From the NCBI RefSeq assembly GCF_049615385.1, contig NZ_JBMZFL010000019.1: DNA of 34,861 nt. The stretch is one strand, 5' to 3'. The stretch's first letter is position 1. Every line of letters begins with the position of its first letter. Both the position numbers and the translations under genes were made by a program. Under the pieces are notes generated by a model. The model was not told the origin of the DNA. It searched no databases and saw only the letters and a list, made by a program, of their open reading frames with translations. Origin of the DNA: Aequoribacter sp049615385 (lineage in GTDB: Bacteria; Pseudomonadota; Gammaproteobacteria; Pseudomonadales; Halieaceae). This document shows, one piece after another, positions 13,916 to 21,956 of this stretch.

Positions 13916-13945
13916 TTGCGCAATCCGTGCGCACCGCTGTAAACT
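13916..13945 (+). promoter_or_regulatory. Promoter candidate for scaffold/capsid genes, with palindromes
   Basis: The 103-bp gap 13880-13982 is the longest inside the late operon. TTGCGC (13916-13921) and TAAACT (13940-13945) are 18 bp apart. The gap also holds the palindromes TTGCGCAA (13916-13923) and GTGCGCAC (13927-13934), GTGCAC, and an ATGCGC-gtgat-GCGCAT hairpin just before the ribosome site GGAGG. This would give scaffold and capsid genes an extra promoter and a possible operator. Confidence 0.38.
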
Positions 13946-13982
13946 TTGTGCACATGCGCGTGATGCGCATGCCGGAGGCTTT

Positions 13983-14570
13983 GTGTCTGAGATAGACCAA
14001 AATGACAGCAACCCGCCTGGCGAGACGCCAGTGCCTACAATTAGCGCACCCGTTGACGACGGGGGGGCGCTTTCCGCAGAGCTCGAGTCGGCGCGACGCC
14101 ACATCGAAAAGCTCAACAAAGAAAACGAAAAGCATCGCAAGGCGAAGCAAGAGCTCAAGGCCCGCCAAGAGGAGCAGGGCGAATATAAAGCGCTTGCGTC
14201 AACCCTTAGCGAAGAAGTCGAGGCCCTAAAAGCCCAGCTTGGCGAGTTCGCTGGCGTGGCAGATAAGGCCAAGGCGTACGACGCTCTAATGCAATCGGAG
14301 GCCGAGGCGATCGCTGCCGAAGCCGCCGATCTGCCTGAGCACCTAAAGCTTGCCGTTGAAGCGGTGCCCGATTTGGCCACAAAGAAAAAGATCATCGCCG
14401 GCCATCGGGCGACGTCGTCACAAGAAACTGTATCTCAAACCAAGCCCCCGCACGCCGGCGGCGCACCTGCCCCAAACACGGTTGACGAAACAACCTACGA
14501 GGGGCGGAAAAAGTATCGGGAAGGTTTGCAGCGTGGGCGACGATCGTCTTACGCGCCCGCCCCGCGATAA
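13983..14570 (+). CDS. Scaffolding protein
   Basis: 195 residues from GTG at 13983 with GGAGG 4 nt upstream. An acidic, Pro-rich N-terminus is followed by a long coiled coil (about 30-105: ELESARRHIEKLNKEN ... ALASTLSEEVEALKAQL) and a C-terminal segment with TTYEGRKKYREGL and a basic RGRRSS tail, the usual capsid-contacting end of phage scaffolds. Position right before the major capsid gene is diagnostic. It should line the inside of the procapsid and leave before DNA fills it. Confidence 0.83.
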   Translation: MSEIDQNDSNPPGETPVPTISAPVDDGGALSAELESARRHIEKLNKENEKHRKAKQELKARQEEQGEYKALASTLSEEVEALKAQLGEFAGVADKAKAYDALMQSEAEAIAAEAADLPEHLKLAVEAVPDLATKKKIIAGHRATSSQETVSQTKPPHAGGAPAPNTVDETTYEGRKKYREGLQRGRRSSYAPAPR

Positions 14571-14582
14571 AGGAAAACAACG

Positions 14583-15554
14583 ATGCCTTTGACTACGACC
14601 GCGAACTCCGCTGACCGCCGATTGACCGAGCACCTTGCTGACGTGACCCTTGAGGAAGCGCGTTCCCGCATGGTTGTTGGCCAGTTGATCAACTATGCAT
14701 CCATCGCCGGCAGCCGCACCAAGACGTGGCAGGGCAGCCGATACGATGGCACCGGCGACGCGCTCGCGGGCACCGAGGGCGTTGAGCACACTTACACTGA
14801 GCAGATCACGGGCACCGCGTTCACCGTGACCCCGACCGAGGATGCGATCGCGCAGATCGAGGTCACCTATGACGATATCGAGACCCGCACCGGTCTTGCT
14901 GGCCTTGCCGAACTGATGAATCAGGGCAGCTTTGAGCAAAAGCTTGCGGCGCTGATGCCTGAGGCCCGTATTGCCGGCGCGATGGTGAACGAGAAGAAGG
15001 AAAGCGATCTGATTGCCCTTTTTGCCGGCGCGTCCCGAGAAAGATCGGCGTCCACCGGCAACCCGCTGACCCTTGCGCTTTTTGACGCTGCGCTCTTGCT
15101 TCTCTGCACGGGTGAGGATCTGCCGCACAAAAATATCGTGGCTTGCCTCGACGGCAAGCAAGTGGGCAACCTACGCACCGAGCTCCGCGTGACCTCTGGC
15201 GGCGTTGCGGGTAGCCTCTGGCAGCCCGCCGATCGCTTCGCCCTCGCCGGTGAAAACGGCTTCGTGACGAACCTGCTCGGGGTCGACATGTACGAGACCG
15301 GGGTCAACGTTCGCAACACGATCAACAGCGGCGCTGACGTGACCGGCGCGATGTTCCTTCGCGGTGGGCTTGGCTCCCCTGAGGACGGCGACAACGTGCT
15401 TCCCGGTGCGTTTGTCAACGTCGAGGGGCGTCCGCTTCAGGTGACGATCGAGGGCGGCCACCGACCTCGCTCTGCTGAGATTCAAGTCAACAGCAAGAGC
15501 AAGAGCGCCGAGCGCATCGATAACTGGGTCGTGAAAATGAGCTCTGGCGCGTAA
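14583..15554 (+). CDS. Major capsid protein
   Basis: 323 residues, directly behind the scaffold, with AAAGGAAAACA as ribosome site. Strand-rich sequence with ITGTAFTVTPTEDAIAQIEV and IETRTGLAGLAELMNQG, a long spine-type helix near LAALMPEARIAGAMVNEKKE, and IVACLDGKQVGNLRTEL fit an HK97-fold coat protein of the P22/N4gp56-like size class. The C-terminal domain contains GVDMYETGVN and ends VVKMSSGA. A hairpin follows the stop, as is common after highly expressed coat genes. Confidence 0.85.
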   Translation: MPLTTTANSADRRLTEHLADVTLEEARSRMVVGQLINYASIAGSRTKTWQGSRYDGTGDALAGTEGVEHTYTEQITGTAFTVTPTEDAIAQIEVTYDDIETRTGLAGLAELMNQGSFEQKLAALMPEARIAGAMVNEKKESDLIALFAGASRERSASTGNPLTLALFDAALLLLCTGEDLPHKNIVACLDGKQVGNLRTELRVTSGGVAGSLWQPADRFALAGENGFVTNLLGVDMYETGVNVRNTINSGADVTGAMFLRGGLGSPEDGDNVLPGAFVNVEGRPLQVTIEGGHRPRSAEIQVNSKSKSAERIDNWVVKMSSGA

Positions 15555-15567
15555 GCGTCGCAACGTG

Positions 15568-15594
15568 GCGGGGCGGCGTGATGCTGCCTCGCCT
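15568..15594 (+). terminator. Hairpin after major capsid gene, weak terminator candidate
   Basis: GGCGGGGCGGC (15568-15578) pairs with GCTGCCTCGCC (15584-15594), 11 pairs including two G-U, around a GTGAT loop. Only TTT follows, so termination would be partial. Such a structure can lower downstream expression or protect the capsid mRNA 3' end. Confidence 0.45.
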
Positions 15595-15608
15595 TTCAAG
15601 GGGAAAGA

Positions 15609-16058
15609 ATGAATCAGGATCAAGCTCCACTCAAGCGCGAGATCAAGCGCAAAGCCGCCAAAGAGCACAAGCAGCGTGCGGGCACGCACCGCGTGCGCAT
15701 GCGCTCCGTTGTGTCGGGAAGCGTTTTCTGCTTTGACGACGACGGCTATGCAAAGGGCAACCCGTCGCTGGGTGGACCTGGACGAAGCGCGCTGGAAAAC
15801 GCAGCGAGCAAGCGTGACGAAGACGGGCCGATCTTCTTCCCCGTCGACAAGCTCACGCCGTGGATGAAGCCGAATGCTGGCCTTATGCAGCCTCCCGAAA
15901 ACTTGCTTGATCGGGTTTGGACCGAGTTCGAAGATCGCCGCCTTGCCTCCTACCAGGACGACCACCGCGAACGGATGGTGGCGTCGGAAGAAAACGCTGC
16001 CATGCAAAAAGAGCAGCACAACGTCCCCGGTGACGGCAAAAAAGGCAGGCGCAAATGA
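15609..16058 (+). CDS. Hypothetical virion-region protein, 149 aa
   Basis: Start behind AAGGGGAAAG. The N-terminus is very basic (LKREIKRKAAKEHKQR), the middle has VVSGSVFCFDDDGYAKG and FFPVDKLTPWMKPNAG, and the end is charged (KKGRRK). It follows the capsid gene and may be a head completion or internal protein. No family recognised. It ends in a 4-nt overlap with the next small gene. Confidence 0.62.
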   Translation: MNQDQAPLKREIKRKAAKEHKQRAGTHRVRMRSVVSGSVFCFDDDGYAKGNPSLGGPGRSALENAASKRDEDGPIFFPVDKLTPWMKPNAGLMQPPENLLDRVWTEFEDRRLASYQDDHRERMVASEENAAMQKEQHNVPGDGKKGRRK

Positions 16059-16222
16059 GCAAGAAAGATGACGCGATGAAGCGCGGGCGCGACGAGCTCG
16101 CCAAGCGCTATATTGAGAATCCCGACCCGCGAACGGGTCGACCGATGACTGCCGACGAGGCGCACCGACACGCGGGCAAGGTCGCACGAGACCTCGACCG
16201 CAAGCAGAAAGAGAGCAAGTAA
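16055..16222 (+). CDS. Hypothetical basic protein, 55 aa
   Basis: ATG at 16055 overlaps the preceding stop as ATGA; TAA at 16220-16222 abuts the next ATG. The product reads MSKKDDAMKRGRDELAKRY, then IENPDPRTGRPMTADEAHR, and a Lys-rich end. The R-x-x-ENP-DPRTGRPMT stretch looks like a conserved loop. It is highly charged and probably helical. Support is the exact packing between two genes. Confidence 0.6.
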   Translation: MSKKDDAMKRGRDELAKRYIENPDPRTGRPMTADEAHRHAGKVARDLDRKQKESK

Positions 16223-16606
16223 ATGTCCCGAGGATACTCGCCTTATAATGGCGCTTCGTTCACGATCGGTACCGAGGCCGCGAATGCGATCACGGTAAAC
16301 GTTCAATTCACTGAAAACGGCGCCGAGGCGGCAACGTGCTCTGGCCGGTTCTATCTGTCCAGCGATGCGGCCGGCGAGGTGCACGAGGCTGCGGCGGCTG
16401 GCTTGTCGATCGCCGTCGGCACCGACGGTATGATCACGCCCGTGGCTGGATCTGTCGCGCCTGCCGGTGATTTCTTGTCCGAGTCCGATGGCGATCTAGA
16501 CATCGTCATCACCGACACGAGCGGCGCCAATACCGTCTATTTGAACTTCGTCAAGCCTGATGGCTCGGGCGTGTTCACGAGCGGCGCCATTATCTTCGCT
16601 GCGTAA
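16223..16606 (+). CDS. Beta-rich virion protein, possible capsid decoration, 127 aa
   Basis: The sequence alternates short beta strands (SFTIGTEAANAITVNVQF, ATCSGRFYLSSDA, LDIVITDTSGANTVYLNF) and ends in GAIIFAA, the pattern of a beta-sandwich. Its place after the capsid gene, its small size and lack of charged tails fit a capsid decoration or fibre protein. Not assigned to a family. Confidence 0.55.
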   Translation: MSRGYSPYNGASFTIGTEAANAITVNVQFTENGAEAATCSGRFYLSSDAAGEVHEAAAAGLSIAVGTDGMITPVAGSVAPAGDFLSESDGDLDIVITDTSGANTVYLNFVKPDGSGVFTSGAIIFAA

Positions 16607-16620
16607 TCACGGGGGCGTCA

Positions 16621-16998
16621 ATGCGTAAAAATTCGAACATCGCACTTGCGTTGGCGCTCGCGGCTGCCGTCGGCTTCATTGTCGGCGGCGGCAAATATCC
16701 GCCCAGCGCTCTGGCCGCGTCGGGGCCTGGGTATGTCGACAGCTTTTCTGTGAGTTGCGGCACCTCGGCAACAAAGATTCAGAGCTCTTTTGGCCAGGTG
16801 TCTTACGTTTGCGAGGTTGACGAAGTCGCAACCGCTGCCGTCTTTGTCGGAGATGCTTTCGTTACGACGTCGACCGGCATGGAATACGAAGCCGCCGAAG
16901 ACTTCGGCGGCAACGTCTACAAAGAATATTGCATTGTTGCCACGGGGACCCAGACGGTGAATTGCCGGGCACAGGTCGGGACAGAGCCGACGGAGTAG
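16621..16998 (+). CDS. Signal-peptide protein with conserved cysteines, 125 aa
   Basis: Residues 1-33 (MRKNSNIALALALAAAVGF ... SALAA) form a signal peptide with a likely cleavage after the A-x-A. The mature part is beta-rich with four cysteines (VSCGTS, SYVCEVD, EYCIVA, VNCRAQ), able to make two disulfide bonds outside the cytoplasm. A phage late gene with a Sec signal is uncommon. It is the first of three secreted proteins in a row. It may act on the cell surface, for instance in superinfection exclusion, or be a host-derived cargo gene. Confidence 0.6.
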   Translation: MRKNSNIALALALAAAVGFIVGGGKYPPSALAASGPGYVDSFSVSCGTSATKIQSSFGQVSYVCEVDEVATAAVFVGDAFVTTSTGMEYEAAEDFGGNVYKEYCIVATGTQTVNCRAQVGTEPTE

Positions 16999-17000
16999 CG

Positions 17001-17843
17001 ATGCGCCGCCGCCTCATCATCACTGCGCTGCTTCCGTTCCTACTGGGATCGGATACGGGGTTCAACGGCTCGATGCTCAAGCTGGACATGGGGCCGACCT
17101 CGTCGTCAGATATGGTGGTCGGCACAAAAGCGACGCCGTCGTGTGGTGACCCTCCGGGCTCTCCTCATGTTTTTTTGCTCGCTGACGATCTTGCTCAGGG
17201 GGAATCAACGGCCGTGACCGGGTGGACCGGAACCGGCAGCGGCGCTATCTCCCTGTCGCAGGATACGGGGTCCATTCAACCCCTATACAGAACCGCCGGA
17301 GTGAACGGCCTGCCCTCGGTGCAGTTTGACGGCGTGGACGACTACCTTGGCACGAGCGGCGGTTTTAACCTCCCTCCCGGCGCCGGTGACGGTATGAGTA
17401 TGTGGGTTGTCCTTCTCCGTGCCGGTGCAAGCTCCGGTGACGGTGATTTCATCTCAACGGCGGATTCTTACGGGGCCGGTGGCGGCACCTGGTGCCACTG
17501 GTACGCAGATAGTTCAAGTGAGCGCCCCGAGAGCGACTGCGCCAGCAGCGGTGGTGACGTGGCCCCTGGCTCCGGTGGCGCCATCCCGCTGGGCTCTGCC
17601 TCGCTGTACTACTTCGAATCTAAGGCAAGCACTGGCGCCGAGGTCGAGCTTGACGGGGCAAGCGTTGGGACGAATACAGGTGCCAACGCTATCGGGAGTC
17701 CAACGGACAACGTGTTTCTCGGATCGTGGGCTTTCGGCGCATTTCAAGGCCATATTTCGGCGGTCCTTGTCTACGACTACCAGGAGGTCTCCAAGGCAGA
17801 CGTGGAGACCTGGGCTACGTGCAGATATGGGATTTCGATATGA
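17001..17843 (+). CDS. Secreted LamG/concanavalin-like domain protein, 280 aa
   Basis: ATG at 17001, two bases behind the previous stop; a longer frame from 16929 is a shadow. A signal-like hydrophobic start (MRRRLIITALLPFLLGS) precedes a LamG-type jelly roll: LPSVQFDGVDDYLGTSGGFN, MSMWVVLLRAG, then a C-terminal YYFESKASTGAEVELDG and a FQGHISAVLVYDYQEVSKAD strand with the usual acidic end. Such domains bind sugars or surface glycans. It could be a virion adhesin, or a secreted receptor-masking factor, as the N-terminal signal would suggest. Confidence 0.68.
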   Translation: MRRRLIITALLPFLLGSDTGFNGSMLKLDMGPTSSSDMVVGTKATPSCGDPPGSPHVFLLADDLAQGESTAVTGWTGTGSGAISLSQDTGSIQPLYRTAGVNGLPSVQFDGVDDYLGTSGGFNLPPGAGDGMSMWVVLLRAGASSGDGDFISTADSYGAGGGTWCHWYADSSSERPESDCASSGGDVAPGSGGAIPLGSASLYYFESKASTGAEVELDGASVGTNTGANAIGSPTDNVFLGSWAFGAFQGHISAVLVYDYQEVSKADVETWATCRYGISI

Positions 17844-18370
17844 TTCTTTCTCTGCTTTTGGCGGTCTCAGCGGCCGTGGTCGACGTTAAGGAGATCCCGG
17901 TTGAGGATCTAGCCGCTGAGAAAACAGTCATCAATGCCGCGCACTTTGCTGAGGCGCAAGCGCTGGACATCAAGCGCGCGTCCGTCGCAGTAAAACGCGG
18001 AAGAAGGAACGTCGTGCAAGACACGGAGGTGCTGTTCCTCGTGCCTGAGAGTCAGCGCGCCGCATTCTTCGCTGCCCTGGGGCATGCCACCTGCTTGTCC
18101 GGTGACTCTAGCTGCGAAGCGTCTGAGTCGGCCTCGCACCCAGCGACATTGTCCTTAGAGGGTGCAGAGCGTCCGCAATGGATCTCTGTCAGCCACCGTC
18201 TCAGTGCCGGACAGGCGCGTATGCTTACCAGCGCACTCCCCCGGCTGTGCCCCGGCGCCGTGGTGTTCCACAACAGGTTCTCCTATGATGCGAAAATCGC
18301 TCTGATGAGGCTGCGCGCAAGAAAGAATGGCCCCAGTGGCGCAGCGCGCAAAAAAGGGATCGCCCCGTGA
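17840..18370 (+). CDS. Signal-peptide protein of unknown function, 176 aa
   Basis: ATG at 17840 overlaps the LamG gene stop as ATGA. A short signal peptide (MILSLLLAVSAAVVDV) is followed by VEDLAAEKTVINAAHFAEA and VEVL-type strands, two cysteines in CLSGDSSCEA and a conserved-looking ISVSHRLSAGQARMLTSALP. The end is basic (KNGPSGAARKKG). It overlaps the holin-like start by 4 nt, so it is tied to the lysis genes. It could be an envelope-acting lysis accessory; this is inference only. Confidence 0.58.
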   Translation: MILSLLLAVSAAVVDVKEIPVEDLAAEKTVINAAHFAEAQALDIKRASVAVKRGRRNVVQDTEVLFLVPESQRAAFFAALGHATCLSGDSSCEASESASHPATLSLEGAERPQWISVSHRLSAGQARMLTSALPRLCPGAVVFHNRFSYDAKIALMRLRARKNGPSGAARKKGIAP

Positions 18371-18681
18371 GTGAAGACGACAAGATCGGCGGGACCCTGA
18401 CCGTCAAGGGCCTGATGCAGGTCGCGGCATTCCTCGCGGGCGGCTCGCTCCTGGGCGGCGGAGTAACCTACGCCACGCAGCCGAACGACGAGCTGATCGC
18501 GCTCAAGGCCAGTGTGGACACTCTTGCGTTGAGCATCGCCGACATGAAGGCCGACGCCCGCGCCGACCGACGCGACCGCGCCCGGCACGAGGACGAACTC
18601 AAGGGCCTAGAGAGGCGCATGCGCACTGTCGAGGATAAGATCTCAAGACACCAGGCAGATGGTCACGGGCCGAAGCAATAG
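18367..18681 (+). CDS. Holin-like membrane protein with coiled coil, 104 aa
   Basis: GTG at 18367 overlaps the preceding gene. Residues about 13-36 (VKGLMQVAAFLAGGSLLGGG) are a hydrophobic membrane segment. A coiled coil follows (LKASVDTLALSIADMKADAR ... LKGLERRMRTVEDKI) with a His/Lys tail. One N-terminal membrane helix plus coil matches several phage holin-like proteins, and the CHAP endolysin is two genes downstream. It would form or assist the pore that releases or activates the endolysin. Confidence 0.58.
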   Translation: MSEDDKIGGTLTVKGLMQVAAFLAGGSLLGGGVTYATQPNDELIALKASVDTLALSIADMKADARADRRDRARHEDELKGLERRMRTVEDKISRHQADGHGPKQ

Positions 18682-18690
18682 GGAGCGAAG

Positions 18691-18924
18691 ATGGAAAATG
18701 GAAAACCAAAGTTTCGGATCGTAGTCGAAGGCGGCGACATGGATGGCGACGGCAAGGTGGGAATCACTGCGAAGGTGTTTCTCGACGTTCCTTTTGACGG
18801 GCGTGACGAACTTCGTCCGATGCTGAGCACGCCAGAGCTTGAGCCGAATATTGAAGAGCTGCCCGAGCTCATCGCCAAGCTTGGCGCCATGGTCCAGCCG
18901 ATCTTGAGGTTCGTAAAGAAGTGA
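18691..18924 (+). CDS. Hypothetical small protein between lysis genes, 77 aa
   Basis: Starts behind GGGAGCGAAG. The sequence KFRIVVEGGDMDGDGKVGI resembles a calcium loop (D-x-D-x-D-G) but lacks the flanking helices of a true EF hand. The second half is helical (LIAKLGAMVQPILRFVKK). It overlaps the endolysin start as GTGA. It may be a lysis accessory; not recognised. Confidence 0.55.
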   Translation: MENGKPKFRIVVEGGDMDGDGKVGITAKVFLDVPFDGRDELRPMLSTPELEPNIEELPELIAKLGAMVQPILRFVKK

Positions 18925-19397
18925 AAGAGGGTCGACATATTGCCTGGGCCGCAAAGTCCCAGCTTTGGGTTGAGGAACAATCCGGGCGCAACGACGGCGA
19001 CCAGGTCGAGATGTACCTGGGTGGTCCGCGCGAGCGTGGGTTGCCGTGGTGCGCGGCGTTTGCGTTGTGGTGCTGCCGCATCGGCGGCGCCCAGGTCGAG
19101 CAGACTCGCCCTGAATTCTACGCGATGCGAAATGTGCAGGCATTGATGGATAAAGCCGTGGAGCGCGGCCAGTTTGTGGACAAGGGCGGGCGTCCAGAGG
19201 TCGGCGACATTGTCTTCTTCCGCGGGAGAAGCGGAAGCGATGGCGGGCGAGGCAATCACTGTGGCATTGTGACGGAAGTGTCGGGGCCGCTGATTGTGAC
19301 GGTTGAGGGAAACCTTGGCAATCGTGTTGGCGAACGCCAACACATGCGTGATAATGATCTGATCGCTGGGTATTACCGGCCGAGGTTTGACCCGTGA
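18921..19397 (+). CDS. CHAP-domain endolysin
   Basis: 158 residues from GTG at 18921. The catalytic cysteine is C44 in LPWCAAFALW, the histidine is H113 in GRGNHCGIVTEV, and E129/N131 lie in VEGNLGNRV; GDIVFF before the histidine is also typical. CHAP enzymes cut peptidoglycan as amidases or endopeptidases. There is no signal peptide and no cell-wall binding domain, so it should depend on the holin-like protein. It sits between head and tail genes, not at the end of the late operon. Confidence 0.85.
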   Translation: MKEGRHIAWAAKSQLWVEEQSGRNDGDQVEMYLGGPRERGLPWCAAFALWCCRIGGAQVEQTRPEFYAMRNVQALMDKAVERGQFVDKGGRPEVGDIVFFRGRSGSDGGRGNHCGIVTEVSGPLIVTVEGNLGNRVGERQHMRDNDLIAGYYRPRFDP

Positions 19398-20281
19398 CGC
19401 AAGAGATCCTAGAGGACACAACGCAAGAGCTCCTTGTATACCCGCCTGCCGAATTCGACTTTGCGCCGAGCTCGGCAACGGTGCGCGTCCAAACGCCAGC
19501 GCAGGGAATGCAATCCTCCGACGACGCCGAAGCCATGACGGTTGACAGCGTATCGGCATCGACCAATGCCGCAGCATCGGCTGGGGATACCTCGCTTTCG
19601 TTTGCGTCGGATCCAACCGCAACTGTCGGCAGGGCGTATCTATTGGTGGACGCGACCACGGGCGAAAAGATCCACGTCGAGTGCCGCAAGAGTGGAGCGA
19701 CTTTTTATCTAGCCAATCCCCTTCCGATTGATATCGCAAGCGGGTCTGTGCTGGACGGACTCGCCATGACTCACGCGCTGACGACGACGGAAACGCGCGA
19801 TGCCGGCAACGGCCTGGCAATTGTCAACGCGATGATTAACGGCATTGAGGTTGAATTTTTCCACCAATTTTTGGTGGTGGGACGCGGCACGGCGTACACG
19901 TTGACCGGGGCCAAATTGGTTGAGCTCTATCCCGACATCGTCCGGCATAAGCCGTCAAACGAGGGGGGATGGACGGAGGTAATCAAGGCGGCCTGGGTCA
20001 AGTATGTGCGCCCGTCGCTGCTGACGCGAGGGTACCGTACGGAGCGCATCGTCTCGTGGGGTGACCTTGAGCCGTGGCACGCCGCGGCCTGCATGTGGCA
20101 CGCGATCGGGCTGAACCCGGCCTCGGACCCGGAGGACAGGGACCGCGTTAAAGACGAGATGAAAATGCTGGCGGGCAACACTCTCCAGAGCGTCAATTTC
20201 TGGTATGACGGTGGCGCCAACGCTGGGCCCGATGAGGCGCCCGAGGAGCCACGCGTTTTGACCACGATGATCGGGCGATAG
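19394..20281 (+). CDS. Hypothetical structural protein, possible head-tail adaptor, 295 aa
   Basis: GTG at 19394 overlaps the endolysin stop. Residues about 55-165 are a beta-rich module (AASAGDTSLSFAS ... YLLVDATTGEKIHVE). The last third is helical with a conserved-looking GDLEPWHAAACMWHAIGL segment. The position just before the tail terminator-like and tail tube genes suits a neck or adaptor protein. No firm family match. Confidence 0.5.
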   Translation: MTQEILEDTTQELLVYPPAEFDFAPSSATVRVQTPAQGMQSSDDAEAMTVDSVSASTNAAASAGDTSLSFASDPTATVGRAYLLVDATTGEKIHVECRKSGATFYLANPLPIDIASGSVLDGLAMTHALTTTETRDAGNGLAIVNAMINGIEVEFFHQFLVVGRGTAYTLTGAKLVELYPDIVRHKPSNEGGWTEVIKAAWVKYVRPSLLTRGYRTERIVSWGDLEPWHAAACMWHAIGLNPASDPEDRDRVKDEMKMLAGNTLQSVNFWYDGGANAGPDEAPEEPRVLTTMIGR

Positions 20282-20283
20282 CC

Positions 20284-20718
20284 ATGGGGTGGACTGAGGC
20301 CAGAGACCAGCTTACGGGCGCGCTTGAGGCACTGACGCTTTCAACGTGGAGTGAGGGGCTTCCTGCGTCCGGGCTAACCAATGTGCCAAGCGGTGACGCG
20401 ACGCGATCCAGGACTTTTTGGTGGCGCGTGCGGGGTTTCGCGGTGCATAGTCCGGCGACGTTGAACATGCAGGCGGTCGACGTCTCTCTTTTTCTAAATT
20501 ATGCGCTTATGCGCGACCTGCAAAGCCTGGACGCGGTCATGATGGCGGATGCAACGCGAGTTACTGACGCCATCATCGATGAAACAAACTGGAACCGGCC
20601 GGCCAGCACAATCGTTGCCGTTGGCCAAGGCGGGCCGTTCCTGCTACGATCGACGGTAGCCGATGGCGACGATATCACACAGATGGAAATCAATTTTACG
20701 ATTGACGTGAGGACATAA
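20284..20718 (+). CDS. Tail terminator-like protein, 144 aa
   Basis: Two helices (WTEARDQLTGALEALTL, LMRDLQSLDAVMMADATRV) flank beta strands ending in DDITQMEINFTIDVRT. Size, the alpha/beta pattern with a last strand, and position directly before the tail tube gene match siphophage tail terminators that cap the tube and join it to the head. Its stop overlaps the tail tube start (TAATG). Assignment is by position and pattern. Confidence 0.55.
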   Translation: MGWTEARDQLTGALEALTLSTWSEGLPASGLTNVPSGDATRSRTFWWRVRGFAVHSPATLNMQAVDVSLFLNYALMRDLQSLDAVMMADATRVTDAIIDETNWNRPASTIVAVGQGGPFLLRSTVADGDDITQMEINFTIDVRT

Positions 20719-21935
20719 TGAGCGATCCCGCAAGAATCAGAACAATCCGCGGCGGCTTGCACGCGTCAATTAATGACTTTAGCGCGGACGCCAGCACGAT
20801 CAAGTTCATTGATATCGAGGATGGTAGCGCGCCGAATGCCCGCTACAATATGCTTGACGTCAACGTCAATCGTGGCGATGGCCTTCATGAAAAGTCCATC
20901 CGGGGCACGAAGGAGGGAGACATCAAGTTTTCCTGCGCCCTCGAAGGTCTCGACAATGGCGGCGCTGGAGATGGCGATGTGGTGGCCAGCGCAACCGAGC
21001 TCAATATCGTGAATGAGCTTATCGAAAGCATGTGGGGCACAACGGGCACCGATGGCACTGGCGACACGTCAGCCGCAGGCAGCTCAGGAGCTACGCTGGA
21101 GATGGGCGCATCTACTCCATTTGCTGCAGAGCAGGCGATCCTTTTTGCTGACGACGTTACCGGGCATCTTGAGGCCAGATTCATCACGGGCAAAAGTGGC
21201 GACACGTTGACGCTAAACGCCGCACCTCTTGATGCGGATTTCAACGCCGTTGATCCTGCCGATAGCTCCGTGTGCTACGCGGCTGCGACGTACGCGTGCA
21301 AGCCCGCGAACGCGCACAACACGCATATGTACTTTGACGCCGAGGGCAGTAATTGGCGACGGAAGTTTTCCGGCGTGATGGGCAACGCCCAGCTTGATCT
21401 TTCAAGCGGCCAGTATGTGAAGCTCGCTTATGAGGGGTCCGCAACCGATTGGACCGATTCGCCGCAGGCCGACCCAACTTTCTCCGCGCCAAACACCGGC
21501 GCGAAGATTGTGAATGCGGACGCCTCGCTCGTCATCGGCGGCGCTGGGTATTTCGCACACGGCTTTTCGTTTGACTTCGGCGTACAAATGCAGCCGCGCC
21601 CATCTGACAGTGGCCCGAATAACAAGCAGGGTTCCGTCGTTGTCGACGTCGTACCGTCGCTTGAATTTGCTGTGCAGTTTTCTTCGGCGTCCCTTACCGG
21701 CTCCGCCACAAATACGATTCTCGACGTATGGCAGAGCAACGCGGCGCAGGACCTGTTGCTGCAGGTTGGACGAAGCGCAGGCAGTGCGATGGCGATCTGG
21801 ATGCCAGCCGCGGACTTCAAGATCGACGAGTTTCCGACGGTCATTAACGGTCTGGAATATATCAAGGTGCGGGCAACGCCGAGCCGATCGTCTGACGCCG
21901 ACGTGAATTATGAATGCTACGCGGCCATTTTTTAG
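20718..21935 (+). CDS. Major tail (tube) protein
   Basis: 405 residues, beta-rich throughout, followed immediately by the tail chaperone pair and tape measure, the standard order. The N-terminus (IRTIRGGLHASINDFSADA, FKFIDIEDGSAPN) leads to KEGDIKFSCALEGLDNGG and a Gly/Ser/Ala-rich inserted domain (GTTGTDGTGDTSAAGSSG) that may be an outer decoration. The C-terminal half contains FSFDFGVQMQPRPSDSG and a closing strand pair. It should polymerise into the non-contractile tail tube. Confidence 0.75.
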   Translation: MSDPARIRTIRGGLHASINDFSADASTIKFIDIEDGSAPNARYNMLDVNVNRGDGLHEKSIRGTKEGDIKFSCALEGLDNGGAGDGDVVASATELNIVNELIESMWGTTGTDGTGDTSAAGSSGATLEMGASTPFAAEQAILFADDVTGHLEARFITGKSGDTLTLNAAPLDADFNAVDPADSSVCYAAATYACKPANAHNTHMYFDAEGSNWRRKFSGVMGNAQLDLSSGQYVKLAYEGSATDWTDSPQADPTFSAPNTGAKIVNADASLVIGGAGYFAHGFSFDFGVQMQPRPSDSGPNNKQGSVVVDVVPSLEFAVQFSSASLTGSATNTILDVWQSNAAQDLLLQVGRSAGSAMAIWMPAADFKIDEFPTVINGLEYIKVRATPSRSSDADVNYECYAAIF

Positions 21936-21956
21936 GCTGGTAGCCTGGGGGTTGTG

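Noticed and set aside
16929..17000. Earlier start for the LamG-like gene
   Set aside because: It overlaps the signal-peptide gene before it, and the signal sequence begins at the ATG at 17001.
18643..19820. Two long minus-strand frames opposite the endolysin
   Set aside because: They cover the CHAP gene with its catalytic motifs and are low-complexity Arg/Pro/Ser-rich translations typical of shadows.
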